Part shown: positions 27,303 through 35,676 of the stretch, piece after piece
Layout of the letters: every line of letters starts with the position of its first letter
How positions within the stretch are numbered: the first letter of the stretch is position 1
Made by a program: the position numbers and the translations under genes
NCBI GenBank assembly: GCA_902627575.1
Contig: CACOJQ010000006.1
Coordinates: forward strand, 1 to 51,077
Length of the DNA stretch: 51,077 nucleotides
Origin: an uncultured Bacteroidota bacterium
GTDB lineage: Bacteria > Bacteroidota > Bacteroidia > Flavobacteriales > BACL11
Reading direction: 5' to 3'
The notes under the pieces: model-generated
The model's database searches: none
The model's input: the letters and a program-made list of their open reading frames with translations, nothing else
What the model was told of the DNA's origin: nothing

Positions 27303-27322
27303 TTTAATTTATTTAAGTTTTT

Positions 27323-27382
27323 TCTTACTCTTATGGCTTTTCAGAATTCGCCCCGTTTTTATAAATGGTTTCAAGACTCCAT
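27323..27382 (-). repeat. 60-bp conserved upstream element, copy 2 (lipoprotein B)
   Basis: Pairs with copy 1 at 26941-27000 (54 of 60 identical). On the minus strand it contains TGAAAC, 17 bases, CGAATT, an ECF-like promoter pattern. It lies 20 bp upstream of the lipoprotein B ATG and 16 bp beyond the stop of lipoprotein A. Outside the 60 bp the similarity between the two loci falls sharply until the coding regions. Confidence 0.65.
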
Positions 27383-27398
27383 GTTAATTTTTTATTAT

Positions 27399-27824
27399 TT
27401 AATTATCGCAATTATCATCAATATAATCATCTTGTGCATCATCGTAATCATCTATCCATTGTTCTCTGTCATCATCAGAATCAATAGCATCAAAGGATTT
27501 TAATTCAATTTTACGAATATCCATTCTAATTTTCTCGATTTCAATTTGATGATCTAATATTTGCTCTCTTAATTTAAAAACTTCTTTTTGTATATCAGCC
27601 ATCTCTTTTCTATCACTTTTGACATCCCAATCAAAATCATTATAATCATCGTAAAAATCATCAATTTCATCTTCAAGATCATTTATCTCCTCTTCAATTT
27701 CATAGATTTCACATAAAAGTTTACCTGCTTTGACTCCATTTTTATCTGGGTCACTTGAACCACATGATGTTAGAAAAAATAGATTAATTACTAATAAATA
27801 AACAAGGATTTTTAAATTTTTCAT
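27399..27824 (-). CDS. acidic coiled-coil lipoprotein A
   Basis: A 141-residue lipoprotein: signal with lipobox FLTSC (Cys21), then GKLLCEIYEIEEEINDLED, a long charged helix likely to form a coiled coil (about residues 40-115), and an Asp-rich tail ending DDNCDN. LLCEIY with a C-terminal cysteine echoes the CLCDAY pattern of lipoproteins B and C, so a distant relation is possible. No known family is recognised. It is transcribed from a standard two-box promoter and is divergent from the DUF4836-ABC operon, sharing its 162-bp intergenic region. Confidence 0.75.
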   Translation of the reverse strand: MKNLKILVYLLVINLFFLTSCGSSDPDKNGVKAGKLLCEIYEIEEEINDLEDEIDDFYDDYNDFDWDVKSDRKEMADIQKEVFKLREQILDHQIEIEKIRMDIRKIELKSFDAIDSDDDREQWIDDYDDAQDDYIDDNCDN

Positions 27825-27835
27825 ATTTTTTTTTT

Positions 27836-27863
27836 CAAATATACATTTTTATTCGACTAACAA
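27836..27863 (-). promoter_or_regulatory. promoter of lipoprotein A
   Basis: On the minus strand, TTG (27861-27863) and TATATTTG (27836-27843) are separated by 17 bp, matching the -33/-7 housekeeping pattern, and lie 12 bp upstream of the ATG. This differs from the ECF-like element upstream of lipoproteins B and C. Confidence 0.6.
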
Positions 27864-27986
27864 TATTATATGTATCACTACTTATTAACATACTAATGAA
27901 ACAAAAGTAGTATAGTAAATGCTAATAATTAAAAATCATTCATTTTTTGTATAATTGCATTAATACATTTTTTTTAAAAAACAAAT

Positions 27987-29894
27987 ATGTTTAATAAAAT
28001 AAAACTTTTCTTTTCTAACAAAAAAAAGGTTCTAATTTTATCATCTTTCATTACGATATGCCTTTTTACTACTCTATATTTTTACTTAATTTCAAATCCT
28101 AAGAACTTAAAAGTAATTCCTAAAGAGGCTCAAGCAGTTATAGTTATTGATCCAGTATCAATTTTACAAAAGGGTAATTTTCAGCAAATTTTAGAAATAA
28201 ATGGTATAAAGAATATAAAAGAAAAATCAGAAGATAATGAAATAGCAAAGAAATTAAAACAAGACTTAAATTATACAGGAATAAATATCACTTCAGATAT
28301 TTTTGGATATCTTATTATCGATAATAATGCCGAAGTATACAGATGCTTGTCACTTTCTATCAAGTGTGCTGATAAATTTGAAAAAAGTTTTGGCTTTTTA
28401 ATATCTCAGATACAAGATGTATTTCAAACTGAAAATGATCAATTAAAGTTTAAAATCAAAACTAAAAAGAGTTTTAAATATGCAGTTGCTGACAATAATA
28501 AAATTGCACTCGCTTGGGACAATGAAAAAGCTGTAATAGTTCAACCAATATTAGAAAATAATTTTTTGAAAAATAAAGCTATTGAGTTAATGGAATTAAA
28601 GCAAGAAGATCAAATAATAAACTCACAAGAATTTAATAATTTTTATGACAACAAAAAAGAGTTGAGCATCTGGTTATCTACTGAGAATTTAGATGGACTA
28701 AAGCAACAATTAAATAGCATATACAGTGAATTTAAAAATGAAATTTCAAATAATATTAAAAGTAAAAAACAAAATGATGATTTAAATACCTTCATGGATA
28801 ACGTATTAAAAAATAATTACGTTTCTATGTTTTTATCTTTTGAAGAAAATTATGTTTCTTTTAAAATATCATCTAGTTTGAATAATAGCATGCAAAAATT
28901 AGTCGATGACTATAACATAATGAACAATAATTTTAATGAAAAGCTATTAGACTACTTCCCCAATGAAAATATATTTTTAACTACAATATCATTGAATCAA
29001 AAAAAATATTTACAAATTATTGATAAATTTTTTAATTATTTAGAGGAAATGAATCCCAATATTAAAGGTTTGTTACCATTTAATCCTAATAATGATTTGC
29101 TTAATACATTTAATGAAAGTATGATTTTTACTGTTCATGGGCTTGACACATTAAATGTAAAGAGAAGAGATTATAAAAATGATAAGTATTATTTTACTGA
29201 TGATGGCTTTGATTACTATATTGAAGAAGCTTACACATTTGAAAATATAAAAATACCAAAATTTAGTTGTGCTTTTGATATAAAAGACAAAGAAAAATTT
29301 CTAACTTATTTAGATACATCAAATGTAAATAAAGAATTTTCCAATGTATATTACACGCAATATGTTGATGGGGTTCCATTTTATTTTCATCTCAATAATA
29401 ACAATATAATTTTTATTACTAACGATACTGAGCGAATTGTTCAATTTGCTTCAAATGAACAAATTAATTCAGATAGTATCATTAGTAATACTAATAATGC
29501 TATTAAAATTAAAAAAAACTATCTTTATGGTAAGTTAGATATTCTTAATACTTTTAAAACAGCAGGAAAATACTTGCAATTTAGTATTGATGAAAATATA
29601 AATAAAATAAAAAGTGAACTAAACACTTCATCTAAATTAAGTGATGTTAAAAAGCTTAAAAAAAACTTAAACAGACTTAAAAAAGCTAAAAATAATTTTG
29701 TATACATAGACGAAGAAATAAATAAATTTGCTAATAAAATAGGTGAAAATATAGAATATGAATTTTCAGATATTAATACATTTGAAATCAGATTAAATAC
29801 TCCAGTTAATGGAAAAAACAGTCTAAATAACTTATCACTTGCGTTAGCAGAGACACTAATTTACTTAGATACATTCAAAACAATAAAATATTAA
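27987..29894 (+). CDS. DUF4836-like membrane-anchored protein 1
   Basis: A 635-residue protein with one N-terminal transmembrane helix (about residues 14-35) and a large extracytoplasmic part. After the helix comes LKVIPKEAQAVIVIDPVSIL, the start I associate with DUF4836 proteins of Bacteroidota, and later alternating strand segments such as KIALAWDNEKAVIVQ. Its function is unknown. It is not a lipoprotein, since no lipobox cysteine is present. It is the first gene of a four-gene operon with a paralogue, an ABC ATPase and a permease, 21 bp before the next gene. A TATAATTG box at 27950-27957 may be its promoter, with one mismatch to consensus. Confidence 0.75.
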   Translation: MFNKIKLFFSNKKKVLILSSFITICLFTTLYFYLISNPKNLKVIPKEAQAVIVIDPVSILQKGNFQQILEINGIKNIKEKSEDNEIAKKLKQDLNYTGINITSDIFGYLIIDNNAEVYRCLSLSIKCADKFEKSFGFLISQIQDVFQTENDQLKFKIKTKKSFKYAVADNNKIALAWDNEKAVIVQPILENNFLKNKAIELMELKQEDQIINSQEFNNFYDNKKELSIWLSTENLDGLKQQLNSIYSEFKNEISNNIKSKKQNDDLNTFMDNVLKNNYVSMFLSFEENYVSFKISSSLNNSMQKLVDDYNIMNNNFNEKLLDYFPNENIFLTTISLNQKKYLQIIDKFFNYLEEMNPNIKGLLPFNPNNDLLNTFNESMIFTVHGLDTLNVKRRDYKNDKYYFTDDGFDYYIEEAYTFENIKIPKFSCAFDIKDKEKFLTYLDTSNVNKEFSNVYYTQYVDGVPFYFHLNNNNIIFITNDTERIVQFASNEQINSDSIISNTNNAIKIKKNYLYGKLDILNTFKTAGKYLQFSIDENINKIKSELNTSSKLSDVKKLKKNLNRLKKAKNNFVYIDEEINKFANKIGENIEYEFSDINTFEIRLNTPVNGKNSLNNLSLALAETLIYLDTFKTIKY

Positions 29895-29915
29895 TACTAA
29901 CTAAACTATAAAAAA

Positions 29916-31310
29916 ATGGATAAAATAAAACAATTCTTTAATTTTAAAAATATGACAAAAAAGAAAAAAATAATTCTTTTTGGTTCAGTATTTTCAATAA
30001 TTGCATTCGCCGTAGTCTTTAATTTTTCAAGTTCAAGTTCAGATGGAATGAAAGTAATTCCTAAAAACACAATAGGTGTTGCTATCATTGATTTTGGAGC
30101 TATCTACAACAAAGCAGATATAGACGAAATAAGAGAGTTAGATCTTGTTCAAGATGCAATTAAAATGCTTGAAAAAGATATTGATGATGATAAAATTATT
30201 GATATCATAAACGATCCAAATGAGTGTGGAATTGATGTCAAATCTGAAATGTATATTTTTTCTTCAGTAGACATGCAAAAGCAATTTGGATGTATATCTA
30301 TTGGTATGGATGATGTAAAAAAGTTTGAAGATATTTTAGATGAATATGCAAAAGAAATAGGTAATTTTAAAATAGAAGAAAATAAAGATGAGAAATATAA
30401 ATACACCATTCTTGACAATGAAACAGCTGTTGCATGGGATAAAGAAGTTCTTTTGTTAGTAAATAAAGTTAATGATGAATCCTCTAACTATTATGATTAT
30501 CCGGACTATCCAGACTATTATGACTATGAAATACCGTATTCAGCAATAAATGATTATGACAATTATGATGATTATTATTATTACGAAAAAGATTATGAGG
30601 GCTGGAACTACGATATAAATGACTATGAATATTCTATAGAATATTCAGAAAGTGAATTTTATGCAGAAAAAAGACGTTTGAAATCATTACAAAAAGAACT
30701 TGAAAAAGAATACGAAAATGCCATAAAAAATTATGAAAAACAAGTTGAAAAATACGAAAGAGATGCCGCTAAACCAGTAATTAGTGAAATTGAAAGATTA
30801 ATGACTTTAGATTCAGACGAAAAAATTACAAAAAACTCAAATTTTAAAGATTTTTACTCAAACAAAACAGATATCTGTTTATGGTTATCAACTGATTTTG
30901 CTGAGGATATTGTTCCTAAAAAAGTACTATCTATGGGTCTAAAGCAGGTTAATGAAATCCTTGAAGAAAGTGATATTGAGACTGAACTTTCAGTTGAGGA
31001 TATTTTTGACAACAGTGTTGAGTTATTTTATAACTTTGGCGATGGAAACATTAGTTATAAAACAGCTATTTACCTAAATAAGAACGTAAGAGGTTTAGTA
31101 GAAGAGATTTCTGGTATAGATCCAAAAGAACTTTCAGTTGAAACAGTCATAACATTTGATGACAGTGGTAACAATAGTTTAAATGCAATAATTATGGGCG
31201 TTTATAATGTTGCAATTAAAGTGGGTGATGAAATGATGGGAGATTTTTTTTATGATATCTTAGATGAAATAGGTTATAATAGCACCAAAAGCGATATAGC
31301 ACAACTATAG
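29916..31310 (+). CDS. DUF4836-like membrane-anchored protein 2 with Tyr/Asp-rich insert
   Basis: A 464-residue paralogue of the upstream protein: N-terminal helix (about 18-36), then GMKVIPKNTIGVAIIDFGAI, and ETAVAWDKEVLLLVN. It differs by an insert at about residues 191-251 with some 20 tyrosines in about 60 residues, many in DY pairs, followed by a charged helix (about 252-295, KSLQKELEKEYENAIKNYEK) likely to form a coiled coil. The C-terminal region is much shorter than in protein 1. Its role is unknown. It ends 12 bp before the ABC ATPase gene, so the four genes are probably one transcript and the proteins may act with the transporter on the periplasmic side. Confidence 0.75.
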   Translation: MDKIKQFFNFKNMTKKKKIILFGSVFSIIAFAVVFNFSSSSSDGMKVIPKNTIGVAIIDFGAIYNKADIDEIRELDLVQDAIKMLEKDIDDDKIIDIINDPNECGIDVKSEMYIFSSVDMQKQFGCISIGMDDVKKFEDILDEYAKEIGNFKIEENKDEKYKYTILDNETAVAWDKEVLLLVNKVNDESSNYYDYPDYPDYYDYEIPYSAINDYDNYDDYYYYEKDYEGWNYDINDYEYSIEYSESEFYAEKRRLKSLQKELEKEYENAIKNYEKQVEKYERDAAKPVISEIERLMTLDSDEKITKNSNFKDFYSNKTDICLWLSTDFAEDIVPKKVLSMGLKQVNEILEESDIETELSVEDIFDNSVELFYNFGDGNISYKTAIYLNKNVRGLVEEISGIDPKELSVETVITFDDSGNNSLNAIIMGVYNVAIKVGDEMMGDFFYDILDEIGYNSTKSDIAQL

Positions 31311-31322
31311 TTATCAACATTA

Positions 31323-31952
31323 ATGATTATTAACTTAGATAACATTAAACCTTCATATATGTCAGAGTCTGAAGTATCAGGCTCTGACATTTACTTAAAA
31401 AAAAATATAAATTTAGAAAGCGGAAAAAACTATCTTTTCAAAGCTAATTCAGGTAGTGGTAAATCTTCGATACTTAACTTCATTTACCAAAGTAATGAAA
31501 ACTTTGAAGGATCAATTCAATACAAAAATATTAGATATAAAAACAAAATTGACATAAGAAAAAAATTCATCTCTTATGTTTTTCAAGATTTTAAACTTTT
31601 TGGTAATTTAAGTGTTTGGGAAAATATAAAGATTAAAAATAATTTAACAATCCACAAAACAGATGAAGAAATACACGACTTATTAAATAAAATTGGTTTA
31701 GCTAAAAAAAAAGATAGTTTGGTCAACAAACTATCTATTGGTCAAAGACAAAGAACAGCAATAGTAAGATCTCTTTGTCAACCATTCAAATTTCTTTTAC
31801 TTGATGAACCATTTAGTAATCTTGATGAAGATAATATTAAAATAATAACCAAAATATTAAATAACGAATTAGAGAATCAAGATGCTGGTTTAATAGTAAC
31901 TACTCTTAATAATAAATATTTTTTTAACTATAATAAAATATTTAAACTATAA
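31323..31952 (+). CDS. ABC transporter ATP-binding protein
   Basis: A 209-residue ATPase subunit. Walker A is present as ANSGSGKSS (about residues 41-49, with Ala-Asn in place of the usual Gly-Pro/Ser opening), the Q-loop as VFQDFKLF, the signature as LSIGQRQR (Ile for the usual Gly), Walker B as FLLLDEPFSNLD. The switch-region His appears to be replaced: TTLNNK stands where TH is usual, so hydrolysis may be slow or atypical. It pairs with the FtsX-like permease whose ATG follows 1 bp after the stop. The layout resembles MacB/LolCDE-type transporters that move or release envelope substrates. Confidence 0.88.
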   Translation: MIINLDNIKPSYMSESEVSGSDIYLKKNINLESGKNYLFKANSGSGKSSILNFIYQSNENFEGSIQYKNIRYKNKIDIRKKFISYVFQDFKLFGNLSVWENIKIKNNLTIHKTDEEIHDLLNKIGLAKKKDSLVNKLSIGQRQRTAIVRSLCQPFKFLLLDEPFSNLDEDNIKIITKILNNELENQDAGLIVTTLNNKYFFNYNKIFKL

Positions 31953-31953
31953 G

Positions 31954-33186
31954 ATGATCTGGAAACTACAATTTAAAACATTTTTACCATTGCAGCTGTT
32001 AGGCTATGCTATTACTCTATGTATTGGAGTTATTATTATTCTTACAACATACAACATATATAGTGATCTACAGCCAATATTAAAGGAGGAAACAGATGTT
32101 TTTGGAAATAATGGAGTTGTTATAAGCAAAGAAATAAGCGATGTTTCTACAGTTATTGGTGGATTTAATTCAATAAAAGGAAATATTGTAGATCGAAGTA
32201 GCATTTATTTTAACACTGAAGAAATTAATAATTTTAAAAAACAATCATTTGTTAATGATATAAGTTTTTTTAATACAGCATCTGGATTTAATATCTATTT
32301 ATATATCAGTGATCTTGGGCTACGTACAGATATATTTTTTGAGAGCATACCAGATAAATATTTAGAAATTGTTAATGAACAGAACAAAAATCTTTGGAAA
32401 TGGGATGAAAAAGAAAAGTTTATTCCAATAATTATTCCTAAAGATTATATTAAAATACTTAATCTTAGCTATGCAGAATCAAAAAAATCAAGTGGCATTC
32501 CATTACTTTCATATAATTCTGTAAAATGGATGAAAGGAGAGGTAGTTTTAAAATCAAGATTTGGAAAAGAAAAATTTACATGTCAGATTGTTGGGTTTAC
32601 TGAAAAAGTTAACTCTATTTTAGTTCCAAACGAATTTTTAATTTGGGCAAATGAAAATTATGGAGATAAGCAGAAATCAAAGCCAAACAAGCTAATTGTA
32701 GAATTTAATAATACATCCAGCCCAGAGATATTACAATATTTAAAAGATAATAGTTATGAAATCAATAAAAAAGACATCGAGTTTAATAAATTAATAAATA
32801 TTTTCAAGATAGCATTCATACTAATATTTGTTATAGCTGCGGTAATAATTACTTTATCAATATCTTTTGTCTTACTAAGCGTTAATTTAATTTTTCAAAA
32901 AAATAAAAAAACACTAATCAACTTATATAACATAGGATATAATTTGCAAAAAATATCATTTTTATATAAAATTATAATAAGTGGCACAACATTAGTTTCA
33001 ATAATTATAGCTTTAATAATAAGTAGTTTAGTTAGAAATACATATCAAAAAAATTTAATTAGCTTGTTTGATATAAATTATATTGAAAATAATACTCCCA
33101 CAATAACACTTTTAGCATCAATCTTATTTATATTATTATTAAATATTATTATTAAAAAAAGAATCAAAAAAATAATAATAAATTAA
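31954..33186 (+). CDS. FtsX/MacB-like ABC permease
   Basis: A 410-residue membrane protein with an N-terminal helix (about 13-33), a large periplasmic domain (about 35-275) and three C-terminal helices (about 280-310, 335-360, 383-402). This four-helix layout is that of FtsX/MacB/LolC-type permeases; the C-terminal block has the LINLYNIGYNLQKISFLYK coupling-helix-like stretch. It is larger than cell-division FtsX and lacks its short periplasmic loop. It is the last gene of the DUF4836 operon and is followed by a strong terminator. Substrate unknown; mechanotransmission or lipoprotein handling is possible by analogy. Confidence 0.8.
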   Translation: MIWKLQFKTFLPLQLLGYAITLCIGVIIILTTYNIYSDLQPILKEETDVFGNNGVVISKEISDVSTVIGGFNSIKGNIVDRSSIYFNTEEINNFKKQSFVNDISFFNTASGFNIYLYISDLGLRTDIFFESIPDKYLEIVNEQNKNLWKWDEKEKFIPIIIPKDYIKILNLSYAESKKSSGIPLLSYNSVKWMKGEVVLKSRFGKEKFTCQIVGFTEKVNSILVPNEFLIWANENYGDKQKSKPNKLIVEFNNTSSPEILQYLKDNSYEINKKDIEFNKLINIFKIAFILIFVIAAVIITLSISFVLLSVNLIFQKNKKTLINLYNIGYNLQKISFLYKIIISGTTLVSIIIALIISSLVRNTYQKNLISLFDINYIENNTPTITLLASILFILLLNIIIKKRIKKIIIN

Positions 33187-33187
33187 A

Positions 33188-33208
33188 AAAGACCATATAA
33201 TGGTCTTT
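33188..33208. terminator. terminator of the DUF4836-ABC operon
   Basis: Stem AAAGACCAT / ATGGTCTTT with a 3-base loop, followed by CTTTT on the plus strand. It lies between the permease stop and the convergent tRNA gene and could serve both. Confidence 0.8.
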
Positions 33209-33214
33209 CTTTTG

Positions 33215-33288
33215 TAGCGTGAGGCAGATTTGAACTGCCGACCTCAGGGTTATGAATCCTGCGCTCTAACCAACTGAGCTACCACGCC
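33215..33288 (-). tRNA. tRNA-Met(CAT)
   Basis: A 74-nt cloverleaf on the minus strand: acceptor GGCGTGG / TCACGCT (G-U pairs at 1-72 and 7-66), D-arm TAGCTCAGTTGGTTAGAGC, anticodon loop TTCATAA, T-arm GGCAG-TTCAAAT-CTGCC, discriminator A. CCA is not encoded. There is an A31:C39 mismatch in the anticodon stem. It lacks the initiator's three G-C pairs, so it is an elongator; CAT could also be tRNA-Ile2, but the acceptor sequence fits Met better. Confidence 0.9.
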
Positions 33289-33345
33289 TAATTAATTTGC
33301 AAATATATTTTTTTAATTTATTATAATTTCCATTTTTGTAATAAT

Positions 33346-34089
33346 TTAGCTTCTACCCATCTCATTAAGTATTTTTGTATAATTCTTAAGAGTTCTTAAG
33401 ATAACTACAATAAAAATAATAGTTGCCAAAAAATATAAACTATTATTTTCTAAATAAAATAAATCAAAGGAAAAATAATTTCTAAAGAACTGTATATATA
33501 TAAATCCTATAACCGCTGACAATACACTAGAATATTCTCTCCTTAAAATACTGACAAATGAAAACGGGACTCTTGATTTCTTAAAATTTAATGAAGTTGG
33601 AAAAAAAGCTGAAATAGAATTTGACCATAATGTATATTTTTCTCCAAATTTACGTTCTAAAAATCGTTCTTCAGCAAACATAATTCTTTCATAATAAATC
33701 CAGAATAATAAAGATAAAATAACCACGAAATATAAGTTAAAAGTACTGATTGATATACCTAACCAAATCAAATAATTGCCTAAATAAAGTGGATGTCTAA
33801 TTAAAGAATAAATACCCATAGTATTTAACTCTTCCGCAACTTGTGACTTGGTATTTCTTCCACTCGTACCTCTGGGAGTTGTGCCAATTGTGTAGAATCT
33901 AATTAAAAAGCCAACACAACTAATAAAATATGCACAATACAAAGTTATGCTAGCTGTATTTTTTTGTAAGGCTGTGTAATCAGTATAGTACATAAAAGGT
34001 AGGGCAATTAAAAATAATATTAAAGGGAACTGACCACGATACTTAAATAAAAAATTGCCTTGTTTTTCAAATGAATTTAGTAATGACAT
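33346..34089 (-). CDS. ICMT/PEMT-like membrane methyltransferase
   Basis: A 247-residue multi-pass membrane protein (about six hydrophobic segments). The core GIYSLIRHPLYLGNYLIWLG and YYERIMFAEERFLERKFGEKY is the SAM-binding signature of the isoprenylcysteine carboxyl methyltransferase / phospholipid methyltransferase superfamily (RHPxYxG and the late E-R residues). Bacteria have no prenylated proteins of this kind, so the acceptor is probably a lipid or lipid A; that is inference. It is preceded on the minus strand by a gap shared with the divergent LptF/G gene and stands alone. Confidence 0.8.
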   Translation of the reverse strand: MSLLNSFEKQGNFLFKYRGQFPLILFLIALPFMYYTDYTALQKNTASITLYCAYFISCVGFLIRFYTIGTTPRGTSGRNTKSQVAEELNTMGIYSLIRHPLYLGNYLIWLGISISTFNLYFVVILSLLFWIYYERIMFAEERFLERKFGEKYTLWSNSISAFFPTSLNFKKSRVPFSFVSILRREYSSVLSAVIGFIYIQFFRNYFSFDLFYLENNSLYFLATIIFIVVILRTLKNYTKILNEMGRS

Positions 34090-34255
34090 AACTCTTATTT
34101 TATTGCAAATTTATTAAAACTTAAATGCTGTGTAATTAATAATTAAATGATTTACATAAAATATTAAATATAATACAATAACTACTAAATTTAATATCTT
34201 TACAAATCTTCAAGTAAAAATGATTTTGAGATTAAATACAAAAAGATTCTAATTT

Positions 34256-35644
34256 ATGAAGAAGCTACATTTATTTTTGTTAAAATCCTTTATTAAACCC
34301 TTTTTATTAACTTTTTTATCAACTGTATTTTTGTTATTGATGCAGTTTTTATGGAAATATATTGATGACCTAGTTGGTAAAGGACTAGAATTTCATCATA
34401 TAGCTGAATTACTATTTTATGCTTCAGCAAGATTTATACCCATAGCTCTTCCAATGTCAATACTATTATCTTCTGTTTTAGTTTTCGGAAAACTTGGTGA
34501 ACAATATGAACTAGCAGCATTAAAATCTAGCGGAATTTCTCTTTTTAGAATTATGATGCCATGCTTATTGCTTTCATTTGTTTTAGCAATAGGATCTTTC
34601 TTATTTTCAAACTATATTATGCCTATAGCAAATTTAGAGAATGCCACGAAAATTTATGAAATACAAAAAAAGAAACCTACATTAAATATTAAAGAGGGGG
34701 TATTTTATAATGATTTCGAAAAATTCAATATTAGAGTTGAAAAGAAAGAAAATAATGGAGAAGATTTAAAAAATATTCTAATTTACAACAAAACAAACGA
34801 ACTTGATAACAATCATGTGATTACAGCTAAAAGAGGAAGAATGGAGTTAACTAAAGATGAAAAAGTTTTAGAACTATCTTTATTTGACGGTTACTCGTTC
34901 CTGGAAGTAACAGACCCAAAAAACAAAAATGAATTTAGACGCACAAATTTTAAAAAAAATTTAGTTAGAATAAATCTTGAAACAATAAATACATCAATTA
35001 ATGCAGATGAATTATATAAGGGACATTATGCAATGCTAAATAATTTTCAATTATCAAATGCCATTGATTCTCTAAATGAACTTAATTCACTAAAAATTCA
35101 AACTTTTAAGAAAAAGATTAAAAACGAATATTTTGCTAAAAAAGATACAATAAATAATCCAAAAAAAAAGCCTAAAAGTATTTCTAATTTAAATTTCGAA
35201 AAACAAAAATATAATATATCAATAAATAAAATTAGATCTCTCAAATCTTTAGCTAGGGTTAATAAAAATAATACAGATTATAAACAATTAGTAATTGTAA
35301 GACACAAAATAGAGTGGCACAGAAAATTTAGCCTTGCCTTTGCATGCATAATATTTTACTTAATTGGAGCTCCATTGGGATCAATTATAAGAAAAGGAGG
35401 ATTTGGTTTACCTGTACTAATATCTGTACTATTTTTTGTTTGTTATCATATTTTAAATATGATTGGAGAAAAATCTGCTAGAGAATTATCTCTTCATGCA
35501 TATGAAGGAATGTGGCTAGCTAACATAATTTGTATTCCATTAGCCATTATATTAACACTAAAAGCAAAAAATAATATTCAATTATTTGATTTAACAAGAA
35601 TAAAAATATTATTAAATAGATATAACTTTTTTAAAAAAAAATAA
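34256..35644 (+). CDS. LptF/LptG-family permease (YjgP/YjgQ)
   Basis: A 462-residue inner-membrane subunit of the lipopolysaccharide-extracting ABC transporter. Three N-terminal helices (first about residues 14-35; then FIPIALPMSILLSSVLVFGKLG with the coupling motif GEQYELAALKSSGIS), a periplasmic domain (about 125-350), and three C-terminal helices (SLAFACIIFYLIGAPLGSI and so on) fit the family. Whether it is LptF or LptG cannot be decided here. It lies just upstream of ribBA with 32 bp between them and a separate promoter box, so it is probably independently transcribed. Confidence 0.9.
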   Translation: MKKLHLFLLKSFIKPFLLTFLSTVFLLLMQFLWKYIDDLVGKGLEFHHIAELLFYASARFIPIALPMSILLSSVLVFGKLGEQYELAALKSSGISLFRIMMPCLLLSFVLAIGSFLFSNYIMPIANLENATKIYEIQKKKPTLNIKEGVFYNDFEKFNIRVEKKENNGEDLKNILIYNKTNELDNNHVITAKRGRMELTKDEKVLELSLFDGYSFLEVTDPKNKNEFRRTNFKKNLVRINLETINTSINADELYKGHYAMLNNFQLSNAIDSLNELNSLKIQTFKKKIKNEYFAKKDTINNPKKKPKSISNLNFEKQKYNISINKIRSLKSLARVNKNNTDYKQLVIVRHKIEWHRKFSLAFACIIFYLIGAPLGSIIRKGGFGLPVLISVLFFVCYHILNMIGEKSARELSLHAYEGMWLANIICIPLAIILTLKAKNNIQLFDLTRIKILLNRYNFFKKK

Positions 35645-35655
35645 CATAATTATAG

Positions 35656-35663
35656 TAATTTTG
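35656..35663 (+). promoter_or_regulatory. -7 box of ribBA
   Basis: TAATTTTG followed by C matches TAnnTTTG, 13 bp before the ATG at 35677. No TTG is seen at normal -33 spacing. No FMN riboswitch is present in the 32-bp gap. Confidence 0.45.
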
Positions 35664-35676
35664 CACTAATAAATTA

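Noticed and set aside
26900-27307. Open frame on the plus strand across the lipoprotein region
   Set aside because: Its Leu/His-rich product is the antisense shadow of two lipoprotein genes that have signal peptides, lipoboxes and terminators.
27340-27360. tmRNA-like 5' end (GGGGC...ATTCTG on the minus strand)
   Set aside because: The 60-bp elements resemble the first bases of tmRNA, but no tag reading frame, tRNA-like end or room for a tmRNA exists before the lipoprotein genes. The likeness is taken as chance.
26625-27824. Integron-like cassette array
   Set aside because: Small same-strand genes with repeated spacers suggested cassettes, but the spacers lack attC core sites (GTTRRRY/RYYYAAC) and no integrase is near.
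35645-35676. FMN riboswitch upstream of ribBA
   Set aside because: The 32-bp gap is far too short and holds only a -7 box.
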